DNA of 64,000 nucleotides from the NCBI RefSeq assembly GCF_042610425.1, contig NZ_JBGJZM010000001.1, forward strand, positions 1,364,001 through 1,428,000, read 5' to 3'. A program made the translations under genes and the position numbers. The notes below the pieces were generated by a model. It was given only the letters and a program-made list of their open reading frames with translations. It was not told the origin of the DNA and did no database searches. Positions 23,729 through 32,114 of the stretch are shown piece by piece. The number at the start of each line of letters is the position of its first letter. The first letter of the stretch is position 1. The DNA is from Ectobacillus sp042610425. GTDB lineage: Bacteria; Bacillota; Bacilli; Bacillales; Bacillaceae_G.

Positions 23729-24121
23729 TTATTTTAACTTTCGATAATCTAAATCTCCTCGATCTAGTGCATGCATCAACAACTCAGCACTTGCCATATT
23801 GGTTGCGAGTGGAATGGAATATACATCGCATAATCGCAACAATGCATTTACATCTGGTTCATGCGGCTGCGCAGTTAGAGGATCTCGGAAAAAAATAATC
23901 ATGTCCATATTCTTATCTGCAATCATAGCTCCAATTTGTTGGTCTCCACCAAGTGGTCCAGATTGAAACCGAGTAACAGATAACCCGGTTGCTTCTGCTA
24001 CTTTAAGTCCAGTCGTACCCGTTGCAAATAATTCATGCTCGCAAAGGATTGGTGTATATGCCGTCGTAAAAGACACCATGTCCTGTTTCTTTTTGTCATG
24101 GGCAATTAAAGCAATCTTCAT
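23729..24121 (-). CDS. mgsA: Methylglyoxal synthase
   Basis: 130 aa. Converts dihydroxyacetone phosphate to methylglyoxal as a bypass of lower glycolysis. Family signatures: KIALIAHDKKK (phosphate site), ATGTTG, SGPLGGDQQIG with the catalytic Asp, FFRDPL and HEPDVNALLRLCDVY. It lies directly before the bacillithiol genes. Bacillithiol is the thiol used in methylglyoxal detoxification, so co-location is sensible. Confidence 0.96.
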   Translation of the reverse strand: MKIALIAHDKKKQDMVSFTTAYTPILCEHELFATGTTGLKVAEATGLSVTRFQSGPLGGDQQIGAMIADKNMDMIIFFRDPLTAQPHEPDVNALLRLCDVYSIPLATNMASAELLMHALDRGDLDYRKLK

Positions 24122-24136
24122 GTGTCATTTCTCCTC

Positions 24137-24937
24137 TTAATCTACGATATTTTCTAATCCGTATATAAGTGTATCGACTTTCATTACGGTTTCAATTGCA
24201 ATTTTCACACCTGACATAAAGGAAGCACGGTTATAAGAATCGTGACGAAGGGTAAGGAGCTGTCCATCTCCTCCAAATAATACTTCTTGATGAGCAATAA
24301 GCCCAGGGAGTCTTACACTATGAACATGAATTCCATCGATATTGGCACCGCGAGCACCTTGAATTTGCTCTTTCTCATTTGGATGTCCTTGCTCTTTTGG
24401 CTGTCTTTCCTTACGAATTAAATCTACTGTTTTTAATGCTGTTCCTGAAGGCGCATCCAATTTCCGATCATGATGAAGCTCAATTACTTCTACATCTTGA
24501 AAATATTTTGCTGCCATTTGTGCAAACTTCATCATCAGAACCGCTCCAATAGCAAAGTTAGGGGCAATAATAGCGCCAATTTCTTTGCTTTCTGCGATTT
24601 GTGTAAGCTCTTTAATTTCGTTTTCTGTAAAGCCAGTTGTCCCGATTACGGAGCGTACTCCGTTCACAAGTGCTGTATGTAAATGTTTTTTCCCCACTTC
24701 AGGCGTTGTTAAATCAAGAACGACATCTGCCTTAACATGTTGCAAACATTCCTCTAATGATTCATATATAGGTGCATCCAACGAAGGAAGTCCTTCAATA
24801 TCTGAAATAAGCTTTCCCCCATTTTTATAATCTACTGCTGCTACTAGTTCAAAATGAGCTGTTCTTTCCATAAGAAGCACCGCTTCACGGCCCATCCGTC
24901 CTCTAGGACCTGCAATAATAACTGAGATTGTATTCAT
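24137..24937 (-). CDS. dapB: 4-hydroxy-tetrahydrodipicolinate reductase
   Basis: 266 aa. Lysine/diaminopimelate pathway; its product also feeds spore dipicolinate. Dinucleotide site VIIAGPRGRMGREAV, VVLDLTTPEVG, GTTGFTENE, the catalytic ELHHDRKLDAPSGTA and the C-terminal HDSYNRASFMSGV are present. The start at MNTISVIIAG has AGGAGGAATAAG upstream; the open frame extends 24 codons further without a site. Confidence 0.96.
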   Translation of the reverse strand: MNTISVIIAGPRGRMGREAVLLMERTAHFELVAAVDYKNGGKLISDIEGLPSLDAPIYESLEECLQHVKADVVLDLTTPEVGKKHLHTALVNGVRSVIGTTGFTENEIKELTQIAESKEIGAIIAPNFAIGAVLMMKFAQMAAKYFQDVEVIELHHDRKLDAPSGTALKTVDLIRKERQPKEQGHPNEKEQIQGARGANIDGIHVHSVRLPGLIAHQEVLFGGDGQLLTLRHDSYNRASFMSGVKIAIETVMKVDTLIYGLENIVD

Positions 24938-24941
24938 TTTC

Positions 24942-25274
24942 TTATTCCTCCTCTTTACGTGTCCAACGGTCTTTATCCCGCGTACGAAATTTCTCCATAA
25001 CACGATCATGTGCCGTTGCTAAGTCTATATGTAGACTATTTGCCATACAAATAACAACAAATAGTAAATCTGCTAGCTCTTCCTCGATTGTACGCTCTTT
25101 CTCCGTATTTTTCTTCGGTTTTTCCCCATAATAATGGTTTATTTCCCGCGCTAGCTCCCCTAGCTCCTCTGTTAAACGAGCTGTCATCGCTAGAGGACTA
25201 AAATAGCCTTCTTTAAATTGACCTATGTATGCATCGACTTCTTCTTGCATTTGCTTCATTGATTTATTTTCCAT
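24942..25274 (-). CDS. ypjD: MazG-like nucleotide pyrophosphohydrolase YpjD
   Basis: 110 aa. Contains the MazG metal signature EELGELAREINHYYGEKPKK and EEELADLLFVVICMANSL (EExxE then ExxD), an all-helical nucleoside triphosphate pyrophosphohydrolase. The start MENKSMKQMQEE is chosen from AGAGGTG six bases upstream; GTG and ATG codons just before it are possible. It heads the dapB-mgsA-bshB1-bshA-cca-birA run and is divergent from ypjC. Confidence 0.9.
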   Translation of the reverse strand: MENKSMKQMQEEVDAYIGQFKEGYFSPLAMTARLTEELGELAREINHYYGEKPKKNTEKERTIEEELADLLFVVICMANSLHIDLATAHDRVMEKFRTRDKDRWTRKEEE

Positions 25275-25411
25275 TTTCATCACCTCTAGATCCTATCTAC
25301 CATGTTAGCTAATTCCATTCATTTTGACAAATGATAAGCTAATTCATCATTTGCCTCGTAATAAAGGATACACTATAATAAATTGTTGGACTACATATCA
25401 GGGGGAAGATT

Positions 25412-26290
25412 ATGCAAAACATACATATTCGTAACATCTTTTTTATCATAGTTGGTGCAGCCATTTTTTCTTTTGGTATCGTGAATATTAACATCGAAAA
25501 CCATTTAGCGGAAGGTGGATTCACAGGGATTACACTATTGCTGTATTTTTTATTTCACCTTGATCCCTCTTATACAAATTTAATTTTAAACGTACCTCTC
25601 TTTTTTATTGGTTGGAAACTACTTGGAAGAATTACGTTTATTTATACAATCCTTGGAACGGTTGCTGTATCCGTTTTTTTATGGGTATTTCAACGATACT
25701 CCATTTTTCATTTGCATTTAGAATTACAAAATGATATGACGCTGGCAGCTTTATTAGCAGGAGTCTTTATTGGGGTTGGACTTGGTATCATTTTTCGCTT
25801 TGGTGGAACGACCGGCGGGGTCGATATCATTGCTCGGTTAGCACATAAATTTGCTGGATGGGGCATGGGAAAAACGATGTTTTTATTTGATGCCGTTGTC
25901 ATTTCCCTTTCAATTGTTATGTATCTTTCCTACAAGCAAGGAATGTATACGCTTCTAGCTGTTTTTGTTGGTGCACGTGTTATTGATTTCATGCAAGAAG
26001 GTGCCTATGCAGCAAAGGGAGCAACCATTATTTCAGATAAAAACGAAGCGATTGCTTCTAAGATTTTAACCGAAATGGATCGCGGTGCTACCTTTTTAAA
26101 AGGCGTAGGGACCTATACAAAACTAGAAAGAGATGTCTTATATTGCGTTGTTGCAAAAAATGAAGTATTTAAATTAAAAAGCATTATTACGTCCATTGAC
26201 CCTCATGCATTTGTTGCAGTAAGCGATGTGCATGATGTATTAGGTGAAGGATTTACTTTAGACGAAAACAAGAAACCAATACATAAATAA
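25412..26290 (+). CDS. ypjC: YitT-family membrane protein (YpjC-like)
   Basis: 292 aa. Five or six hydrophobic spans fill residues 8-195, beginning IRNIFFIIVGAAIFSFGIVNIN and including FRFGGTTGGVDIIARL. A soluble C-terminal DUF2179 domain (about 205-285) has MDRGATFLKGVGTYTKLERDVLYCVV. The YitT family is of unknown function. Named from position opposite ypjD. The ribosome site is GGGGGAAG. Confidence 0.87.
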   Translation: MQNIHIRNIFFIIVGAAIFSFGIVNINIENHLAEGGFTGITLLLYFLFHLDPSYTNLILNVPLFFIGWKLLGRITFIYTILGTVAVSVFLWVFQRYSIFHLHLELQNDMTLAALLAGVFIGVGLGIIFRFGGTTGGVDIIARLAHKFAGWGMGKTMFLFDAVVISLSIVMYLSYKQGMYTLLAVFVGARVIDFMQEGAYAAKGATIISDKNEAIASKILTEMDRGATFLKGVGTYTKLERDVLYCVVAKNEVFKLKSIITSIDPHAFVAVSDVHDVLGEGFTLDENKKPIHK

Positions 26291-26292
26291 TA

Positions 26293-26335
26293 AAAGTGAG
26301 TTGATCCAACGTCTGTGTTGAATCAACTCACTTTT
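26293..26335. terminator. Bidirectional terminator between ypjC and ilvE
   Basis: AAAAGTGAGTTGAT / ATCAACTCACTTTT, with extra pairing inside (CAAC/GTTG) and T or A flanks on both sides. Confidence 0.9.
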
Positions 26336-26344
26336 GCATTACCA

Positions 26345-27265
26345 TTATTTCGTATATACTGGCGTACAGTAATGCGCATATTTCGGATTTTTAGCAATCG
26401 TTAAATCAAAGAATAGTTCTTTAATCTTTCCGCATACTTCGCCTTGATGACCTGTTCCTACTACACGGTGATCCACTTCTACAACCGGCGTTACTTCCAT
26501 AGCAGTTCCGCTAAAGAATACTTCATCAGCTGCATAAAGTTCCGTTCTAGATACACTTCGTTCTACTACTTCCATACCTAGATCTTCCTGTGCAAGTTGC
26601 ATAACGAGCTCACGCGTAATACCTTCAAGAATATTGTCAGATGGTGGTGGTGTAATCAACTTACCCTTTTTATACATAAAGATATTTTCTCCTGGTCCTT
26701 CACATACATGACCGGAATTTGTAAGGAAAATAGCTTCATCAAAGCCAGCTCTTGTAATTTCTAATCCAGCAAGCGCAGAATTTAGATAAGCAGCTGTTGC
26801 TTTTGTACGAGGTGGTAACATATTGTCTTCAATTCGTTTCCAAGAAGTTACCCCTACACTTAGTTCTGCTTTACCTGCGTATTTATTTAGTGGCTGCGTA
26901 TAGATTAAAATGCGCGGCTCTGGATTTGTTAAAGAAGGACCAATGTCTTGTGCATCATTGTAGACAATTGGACGAATATATGTTGTTTGTTTACAATTAT
27001 TTTTCTTAAGTAGTTCGACTGTTCCTGCACATAACTCTTCAACAGTCATGCCGAAATCTAAGTTTACCGTTTTGGCAGATTGCAGCAATCTTATGTAATG
27101 ATCTTCCATTCGAAAACCATACAATTGTTCCGTTTCATCATCCCAGTAAGCTCTGATTCCTTCAAAAACCCCAAGACCATAGTTAAATGCTTTACTACGG
27201 ATTCCGATTTTTACTTCTTCTTCTTTTACAATCTTCCCTTGATAAAACACATATGATTCTGTCAT
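26345..27265 (-). CDS. ilvE: Branched-chain amino acid aminotransferase
   Basis: 306 aa fold-type IV PLP aminotransferase interconverting Leu/Ile/Val and keto acids. Signatures: FNYGLGVFEGIRAY, TYIRPIVY, the PLP lysine in RTKATAAYLNSALA, DEAIFLTNSGHVCEGPGENIF and SGTAMEVTPV. Its product ketoisovalerate links to panB upstream in the pathway. No T-box was found in the 380-base upstream region; a weak extended -10 (TGGTATCAT) lies near 27401. It is transcribed alone. Confidence 0.95.
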   Translation of the reverse strand: MTESYVFYQGKIVKEEEVKIGIRSKAFNYGLGVFEGIRAYWDDETEQLYGFRMEDHYIRLLQSAKTVNLDFGMTVEELCAGTVELLKKNNCKQTTYIRPIVYNDAQDIGPSLTNPEPRILIYTQPLNKYAGKAELSVGVTSWKRIEDNMLPPRTKATAAYLNSALAGLEITRAGFDEAIFLTNSGHVCEGPGENIFMYKKGKLITPPPSDNILEGITRELVMQLAQEDLGMEVVERSVSRTELYAADEVFFSGTAMEVTPVVEVDHRVVGTGHQGEVCGKIKELFFDLTIAKNPKYAHYCTPVYTK

Positions 27266-27573
27266 AAAACTGCCTCCTTATTCAATTACTGTATCATTCG
27301 TACAGATTATCTTTTTATATAAGTAGATAACTGATACTAGTATAAATGCCCCTAAACGAAAGAGTAATTATAACTCACTATTCTATATCTACTGTTATAT
27401 ATGATACCATAAAAATCGACATACTTTTTAAAAAATCAAAATATAATGACTTGCCTTATAATTTCGTTTAATTAGTGGAAAGACCTTCTTTCTATCATTA
27501 TCTGATTTTACATTCCCCTGAACTAACCATTTTTCCGGCAGCTGAAATTTATTTTTTCATACATTTCTCAAAC

Positions 27574-27589
27574 TGTGATTTAAATCATA
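27574..27589 (+). promoter_or_regulatory. Fnr-type operator upstream of ric
   Basis: TGTGA-TTTAAA-TCATA matches the Fnr box TGTGA-N6-TCACA at nine of ten defined positions. It is centred at 27581.5, about 41.5 bases before the start predicted from the -10 at 27611-27616, the classic class II activator position. Confidence 0.6.
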
Positions 27590-27610
27590 GTATGATTGTT
27601 CTTCTTTCAC

Positions 27611-27616
27611 TATACT
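27611..27616 (+). promoter_or_regulatory. -10 element of the ric promoter
   Basis: TATACT, with no good -35, as expected of an activator-dependent promoter, and 33 bases before the ric ATG. Confidence 0.5.
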
Positions 27617-27648
27617 AAAGCTATTCAAAGAAAAAGGAGCTGTATAGG

Positions 27649-28347
27649 ATGACTATAATTTTCAATTCTTCGACTAAAACTGGTGATATCGTAACAAAAC
27701 TTCCAGCTGCAAGCAAGCTGTTTAAACAATATAAAATTGATTTCTGTTGTGGTGGTGATCAACCAATTGGAATGGTGCTACAAGAAAAAGGATTACATGA
27801 AAATGATATTCTACAACAATTAAATGAACTTTATGCTGCTACTACTACAAAACAAGAAATAAATTGGGAAACTGCCTCCTTACAAACGTTTGTTGACTAC
27901 ATTATTACAAATTATCATGTACGTACAAATGAAATGCTCGCTGAATTAAATACGTTCGTCATGAAAGTTTATCGAGTTCATGGTGACCGTCATGCCCATT
28001 TAAAAGATGTGTATCAACTATTTTCGATGCTAAAAGCTGAACTTGAGCCGCATCTAGTGGATGAAGAACGTGATGTATTCCCTCATATTGTTTCATACGA
28101 ACAGTCTGGTTCACAAACCGATTTAGCACAAGCAAAACAACAAATTGCGGATCTAGAATCCGAGCATGAAGCAGCTGGGACTCTTCTAAAAAAACTAAGA
28201 ACGGTAACTAACGATTATCAAGCACCAGAAGATGCATGTACTACGTATCGTCTTACCTATTTAAAACTAGAGGAGTTAGAATCCTTAACATTTGAACATA
28301 TCCATTTGGAAAATAACATTTTATTTCCTCGACTAATGAGAAGATGA
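27649..28347 (+). CDS. ric: Iron-sulfur cluster repair di-iron protein (ScdA/YtfE/Ric)
   Basis: 232 aa. An N-terminal ScdA_N domain (about 4-60) contains the DFCCGGDQPIG signature. A hemerythrin-like domain (about 75-230) has spaced ligands H90, H115 or H117, EPHLVDEERDVFP, ESEHEAAG and FEHIHLENN. The family repairs Fe-S and di-iron centres damaged by nitric oxide or oxidants. An Fnr-type box at -41.5 upstream implies induction without oxygen. It overlaps the following DUF59 gene by four bases. Confidence 0.92.
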   Translation: MTIIFNSSTKTGDIVTKLPAASKLFKQYKIDFCCGGDQPIGMVLQEKGLHENDILQQLNELYAATTTKQEINWETASLQTFVDYIITNYHVRTNEMLAELNTFVMKVYRVHGDRHAHLKDVYQLFSMLKAELEPHLVDEERDVFPHIVSYEQSGSQTDLAQAKQQIADLESEHEAAGTLLKKLRTVTNDYQAPEDACTTYRLTYLKLEELESLTFEHIHLENNILFPRLMRR

Positions 28348-28661
28348 AGATGATGAATATAACGATAGAGCAAATTTATGAAGAACTTGAAAGTGTGATG
28401 GATCCAGAGCTTGGTATTGACATTGTCAATCTTGGTCTTATATACGATATAGCGTTAAATGAACAGAGCGTCGTAATCACGATGACAATGACATCAATGG
28501 GTTGCCCGCTTGCTGGGCATATAATTGCGGACATAAAAGACACTTTGTCAGTAGCCCTTCCCTCGCTGCCGCCAGTAGATGTTAAGATAGTATGGACTCC
28601 TTCTTGGACAAAGGAGCGTATGTCCCGTTATGCTAAAATAGCACTTGGTGTACATGAGTAA
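28344..28661 (+). CDS. MIP18/DUF59-family (SufT/PaaD-like) metal-sulfur cluster protein
   Basis: 105 aa. Signature features: EELESVMDPELGIDIVNLGLIYDI at the start, TMTMTSMGCPLAGHI with the conserved Cys, and VDVKIVWTPSWTKERMS. Family members act in Fe-S cluster maturation. The ATGA overlap with ric and the shared Fnr-type promoter suggest a joint role in restoring clusters. Three in-frame ATGs lie within nine bases, so the exact start is uncertain. Confidence 0.88.
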   Translation: MKMMNITIEQIYEELESVMDPELGIDIVNLGLIYDIALNEQSVVITMTMTSMGCPLAGHIIADIKDTLSVALPSLPPVDVKIVWTPSWTKERMSRYAKIALGVHE

Positions 28662-28749
28662 AATTTTTAGATAGGTTCCCTCAACTATTTGTTCCAACTC
28701 TCAGTTCTTAATACAGGGCTCATAAGCCCAGTTCATACAGATTCAATGT

Positions 28750-28964
28750 GGGTACTGAAAAAGTGATTCAGTGCCCTCTTTTTATGGAAATACATACTTT
28801 GATGACCATCTACCTTGATTTTCGCTCAAGGCGGTAACCAAAGCCCTTTTTATGTTCCCGTTGAAACGTATGATTTGCTCTCGCAGGTACCAGATTCTAT
28901 GAGTAAAGAAAAAAGGGATCCCTCTCTAAGTATGTAAGAGAGGGATCCCTTTTTCAGTGTCCTC
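28750..28964 (+). repeat. Dispersed structured element, copy B
   Basis: Same architecture as copy A at 9912-10122. A left terminator hairpin (GGGTACTGAA with TTCAGTGCCC, then T5) is followed by ATACTTTGAT, an internal CCTTGA/TCAAGG hairpin, TCTATGAGTAAAG and the right hairpin (28913-28927 with 28937-28951). The last has the same AAGTATGTA loop. The closing TTCAGTGTCCTC is a direct repeat of the left arm. The middle differs in length and sequence from copy A. It lies in the convergent gap between the DUF59 gene and the YugP-like gene. Confidence 0.7.
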
Positions 28965-29004
28965 GATTCAATCGACTGTCCTTTACATGAGATACGAAAA
29001 GCTA

Positions 29005-29682
29005 TTAGTCGTTTCGTTGCATCCCTGTATAGATTAAAATTAGACGAACCAACTCAGATACTGCAACTGCTGCTGCGGCCACATACGTAAGCGCTGCTGC
29101 ATTTAGTACTTTTCGTGCATACTTTTCTTCATCGTGGTCAACAATTCCAAGCGATGAAATTTGTTTCATTGCTCTACTAGAGGCATCAAATTCCACAGGC
29201 AATGTAATAAGTTGGAACAAAACACCAGCTGCCATCAAAACGATACCAAGTAATAGCATATTCGTTAATCCAGCAAATAAGCCAATCATAATGAAAACCC
29301 ATGACATATTACTTCCTATATTCGCTACAGGTACAAGTGCGTGACGAAAACGCATAAACGTGTAGTTTTTTGCATCTTGAATCGCGTGTCCAACTTCATG
29401 GGAAGCGACAGCTGTGCCAGCAACTGACTGACCGTAGTAATTGTTCGTAGATAGTCGTACCGTCTTCGTACGTGGATCATAGTGATCAGATAATGTTCCA
29501 GGTGTTTCTTCTACTGCTACATCGTACAAACCGTTTGAGTCTAAAATTCTACGGGCAACCTGTGCCCCTGTCATTCCTGATGTAGAATATACTTCTGAGT
29601 ATTTTCTAAAAGCCCCTCGAACTCTCGCTTGTGCAATCAATGGTACAATCAAGATTATCAAGAAGTAAACTAGGTATAACAT
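29005..29682 (-). CDS. YugP-like neutral zinc metallopeptidase
   Basis: 225 aa integral membrane protein. An N-terminal span (LYLVYFLIILIVPLIAQ), a catalytic HEVGHAIQ (HExxH, about residues 95-102) and three further spans (about 120-165 and 200-220) are seen. Family: Zn_peptidase_2, YugP. Substrates are unknown. The start at the second ATG gives GGAGG six bases of spacing; the first ATG abuts the ribosome site. Transcribed alone, converging on repeat copy B. Confidence 0.9.
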   Translation of the reverse strand: MLYLVYFLIILIVPLIAQARVRGAFRKYSEVYSTSGMTGAQVARRILDSNGLYDVAVEETPGTLSDHYDPRTKTVRLSTNNYYGQSVAGTAVASHEVGHAIQDAKNYTFMRFRHALVPVANIGSNMSWVFIMIGLFAGLTNMLLLGIVLMAAGVLFQLITLPVEFDASSRAMKQISSLGIVDHDEEKYARKVLNAAALTYVAAAAVAVSELVRLILIYTGMQRND

Positions 29683-29775
29683 AACCATCCTCCAATGATG
29701 TTCGTATTACTATACATTGTATTTTCACTATCATTTCTTGTCAAATAAAATGATAGAAAATAACCTGACATATCG

Positions 29776-30534
29776 TTAGCTATCCTTTGATTTTAATTGT
29801 TTTTTCTTTTCTTGTTCACCTTTATACTTTCGAAAACCGACATACGTTAATGTGAAAATAATAATGCCACCTGTCATAATCATCATCCAAACGAGGGAAA
29901 AATCCGCATCTTTTCCTTTTGGATACAAAAATACACTCTCCACATCTCCTCGAATGAGTTGTAGACGCTGCTTACTATCAGATTGCTTTACAATTGCATT
30001 ACGAGATTGATCTAAATACGAAAGATCGCTATTCAATTGTTGCAGCTGCTTCTCAGACAAATCAAGTGTTAAACTTGGATAAATAATATCAAATTGACGC
30101 AAAAATTGATTTAGAGCATATTGAAATTCGGTATTATCTTGCTTTGCCAACGATGCTTCCATTCCCTGAAAAGCACTAATAACAGTTTCCTGCCGATTTA
30201 ACCAGAGCGGTTGTATATTTGAACCTTCTGCATCTATAACTAGCCTTAGTGCAAGCAGATTATCTTCCTTATCCTGTTTACTCCCAATATCTATCGCTTC
30301 TAGAGCTTTGTCATATGCTAATGAAATAACACGTGAATGCTCTGGCGATGAGACAGCTACAGGAAATCCAGTCGCAGATGATAGCATCTGTTTTGCTTTT
30401 TCATATTCATCCTGTTTCACAAGCTGAATTGATTCGTCAACCAATTGATTCCACTCATTCCACTCCTTTGCTATGGTTTGCAGTGGAATGAGTAAAAGAA
30501 AAAGCCCTATGACAATGGTAAAGACTTTTTTCAT
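29776..30534 (-). CDS. ypjB: YpjB, sporulation-associated membrane protein
   Basis: 252 aa. A signal peptide (MKKVFTIVIGLFLLLIPLQTIA) leads into a mostly helical extracytoplasmic region, a C-terminal membrane span (FSLVWMMIMTGGIIIFTLTYVGF) and a basic tail. The start at MKKVF follows AGGGGGGACAGGG; the 40 upstream codons lack a site. CATACAAT, a good match to the sporulation sigmaE -10, lies about 35 bases before the start, but its -35 is poor. The name is from position between ypjA and the dapB region and from length. Confidence 0.8.
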   Translation of the reverse strand: MKKVFTIVIGLFLLLIPLQTIAKEWNEWNQLVDESIQLVKQDEYEKAKQMLSSATGFPVAVSSPEHSRVISLAYDKALEAIDIGSKQDKEDNLLALRLVIDAEGSNIQPLWLNRQETVISAFQGMEASLAKQDNTEFQYALNQFLRQFDIIYPSLTLDLSEKQLQQLNSDLSYLDQSRNAIVKQSDSKQRLQLIRGDVESVFLYPKGKDADFSLVWMMIMTGGIIIFTLTYVGFRKYKGEQEKKKQLKSKDS

Positions 30535-30601
30535 CCCTGTCCCCCCTAAAGCTACTACTTCATTGTATGAAAGGAAGGACAAGAAAAGACTATTATTTTC
30601 A

Positions 30602-31195
30602 TTAACGAAGCGGCAATGATAGATGCTTTTCACGGATACATAATGCGTATGCAATAAAAATAGAAAGGATACTTAACCAAAATGTTGCGTATCCAATTGG
30701 CTGATAGTAAAGATCTAACACACCGTACTGCGGCATTTGTCTATAGACATAGTCAATGATTACGTCATGCAGTGTCCATACTGCAGCAACTACTAGATGC
30801 CATTTTTTTATGCGATAAAACGGGGCAAATAAGAGACCTTCTAGTGCCATCGAACCGTGCGAAATCATCAGCATATAGCCTGTCCAATCTAAATCTCCTG
30901 TTACAATTAGAAGAAGGAGATTCATGGATACAGCCCAAACACCATACTTAAACAATGTGACAATTGCTAATGCTTCAAACAATCCCCAATTTTTATTCAA
31001 TAAAAAGCCGAGTAAAACGATAACGAAAAATAAACTTGCCGTCGGACTGTCAGGTACAAATATTAAAAATTGCGGAGGTGTTTCTACAAGCTGATACCGG
31101 TACCAAATATAGCCATAAATCGTACCTAACAGATTGATAATAAATAAAAGTTTTAAAATGGTGCGATCTCGTAAAATGTGATACAGAAATGCCAC
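30602..31195 (-). CDS. ypjA: YpjA, DUF1405 membrane protein
   Basis: 197 aa with about six membrane spans (for example LLFIINLLGTIYGYIWY, LFFVIVLLGFLL, FWLSILSIFIAYAL). Conserved motifs include VPDSPTASLFF, ISHGSMALEGLLF and WTLHDVIIDY. Family DUF1405, unknown function, found downstream of qcrABC in Bacillus. Start is GTG. The 3' end lies 68 bases before ypjB. Confidence 0.87.
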   Translation of the reverse strand: MAFLYHILRDRTILKLLFIINLLGTIYGYIWYRYQLVETPPQFLIFVPDSPTASLFFVIVLLGFLLNKNWGLFEALAIVTLFKYGVWAVSMNLLLLIVTGDLDWTGYMLMISHGSMALEGLLFAPFYRIKKWHLVVAAVWTLHDVIIDYVYRQMPQYGVLDLYYQPIGYATFWLSILSIFIAYALCIREKHLSLPLR

Positions 31196-31257
31196 TGTCT
31201 TTCCCTCTACTTTCTATAGTTTCCCATATTACCTTCATTATAGCATGACCTATACAT

Positions 31258-31306
31258 AAAAAAAGAGACTGTGGTAGCTATTACGCACCAAGCACAGCCT
31301 CTTTTT
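31258..31306 (-). terminator. Terminator of the qcrABC operon
   Basis: AAAAAGAG and CTGTG pair with CACAG and CTCTTTTT across a long loop, with T or A runs on each side. It separates qcrC from ypjA. Confidence 0.75.
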
Positions 31307-31321
31307 ATGCTAATCGTTTCA

Positions 31322-32089
31322 TTATTTTTTGTTATATTGAGATATAAATTCTACAATTTGTTTTAACTCCTCATCTGTACCTTTAAACACGCCTTTTGGC
31401 ATTTTCCCTATTCCTTCCTTCGCAATCGTTGCAATCTCTTCCGGTTTTTTTGTGGTATTTTGTAGTGCTGGTGCTGCTGGTCCCCCTTGTAGGTTTTCCC
31501 CGTGACACGTTAAACAAGTATTTTGTTGCATCAATTTATATCCACCTGCGTTTTTGTCTACTTCTACTGTTTTAATAATAGCACCTTGTTTTTTGGCTGC
31601 TTCCCAATTATGATTTGCAACCGATTCATAGGTTAGAAAGACCATGGAACAAAGTGCAAGAAGCATAAATCCTGTCGCTAGAGGACGCTTATGTGGGCGC
31701 CTCTCTGTTCCTCGATCAAGGAACGGAGCGAGTAGTAAAGCCCCGCCTGCAATTCCTGGTATAATAAAAGCGCCAATCGCCGTATAAGGGCCTGATGCAT
31801 ACGAATATTTTAAAAGTTGATATAAAAATAAGAAATACCAATCTGGTAATGGTATGTAGCTCGCATCTGTTGGATCAGCTGCTCTCTCGAGGGGGGCTGG
31901 TTCTGCTACTGTTAAGCATAAAAACCCAACTAAAAATACTGCACCTACCATCCATTCTTTTAAAAGAAAGTTTGGCCAAAATGCCTCTGTCTTGCCCGGA
32001 TATTCGGAATAATCCTTAGGGATGTTTGGCTTTCGAGTAGCTGACACGCGTGAATCACCTACAAACTTCATGCCTTTGCCGCGATGCAT
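31322..32089 (-). CDS. qcrC: Menaquinol:cytochrome c reductase cytochrome b/c subunit
   Basis: 255 aa. The N-terminal half corresponds to the subunit-IV part of cytochrome b (spans around 48-62, 88-112 and 139-158). It is fused to a C-terminal cytochrome c domain with CLTCHGENLQGGP (CxxCH about residue 195) and a distal Met in GKMPKG. The start MHRGKGMKFVGDSR is typical of Bacillus QcrC. It forms the bc complex with QcrA and QcrB in the membrane. Confidence 0.96.
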   Translation of the reverse strand: MHRGKGMKFVGDSRVSATRKPNIPKDYSEYPGKTEAFWPNFLLKEWMVGAVFLVGFLCLTVAEPAPLERAADPTDASYIPLPDWYFLFLYQLLKYSYASGPYTAIGAFIIPGIAGGALLLAPFLDRGTERRPHKRPLATGFMLLALCSMVFLTYESVANHNWEAAKKQGAIIKTVEVDKNAGGYKLMQQNTCLTCHGENLQGGPAAPALQNTTKKPEEIATIAKEGIGKMPKGVFKGTDEELKQIVEFISQYNKK

Positions 32090-32114
32090 AATCTCCCTCC
32101 CTTATGCTTCTCTC

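Noticed and set aside
9912..28964. Repeat copies A and B as ends of a composite transposon
   Set aside because: Everything between them is conserved Bacillus core gene order and no transposase is present.
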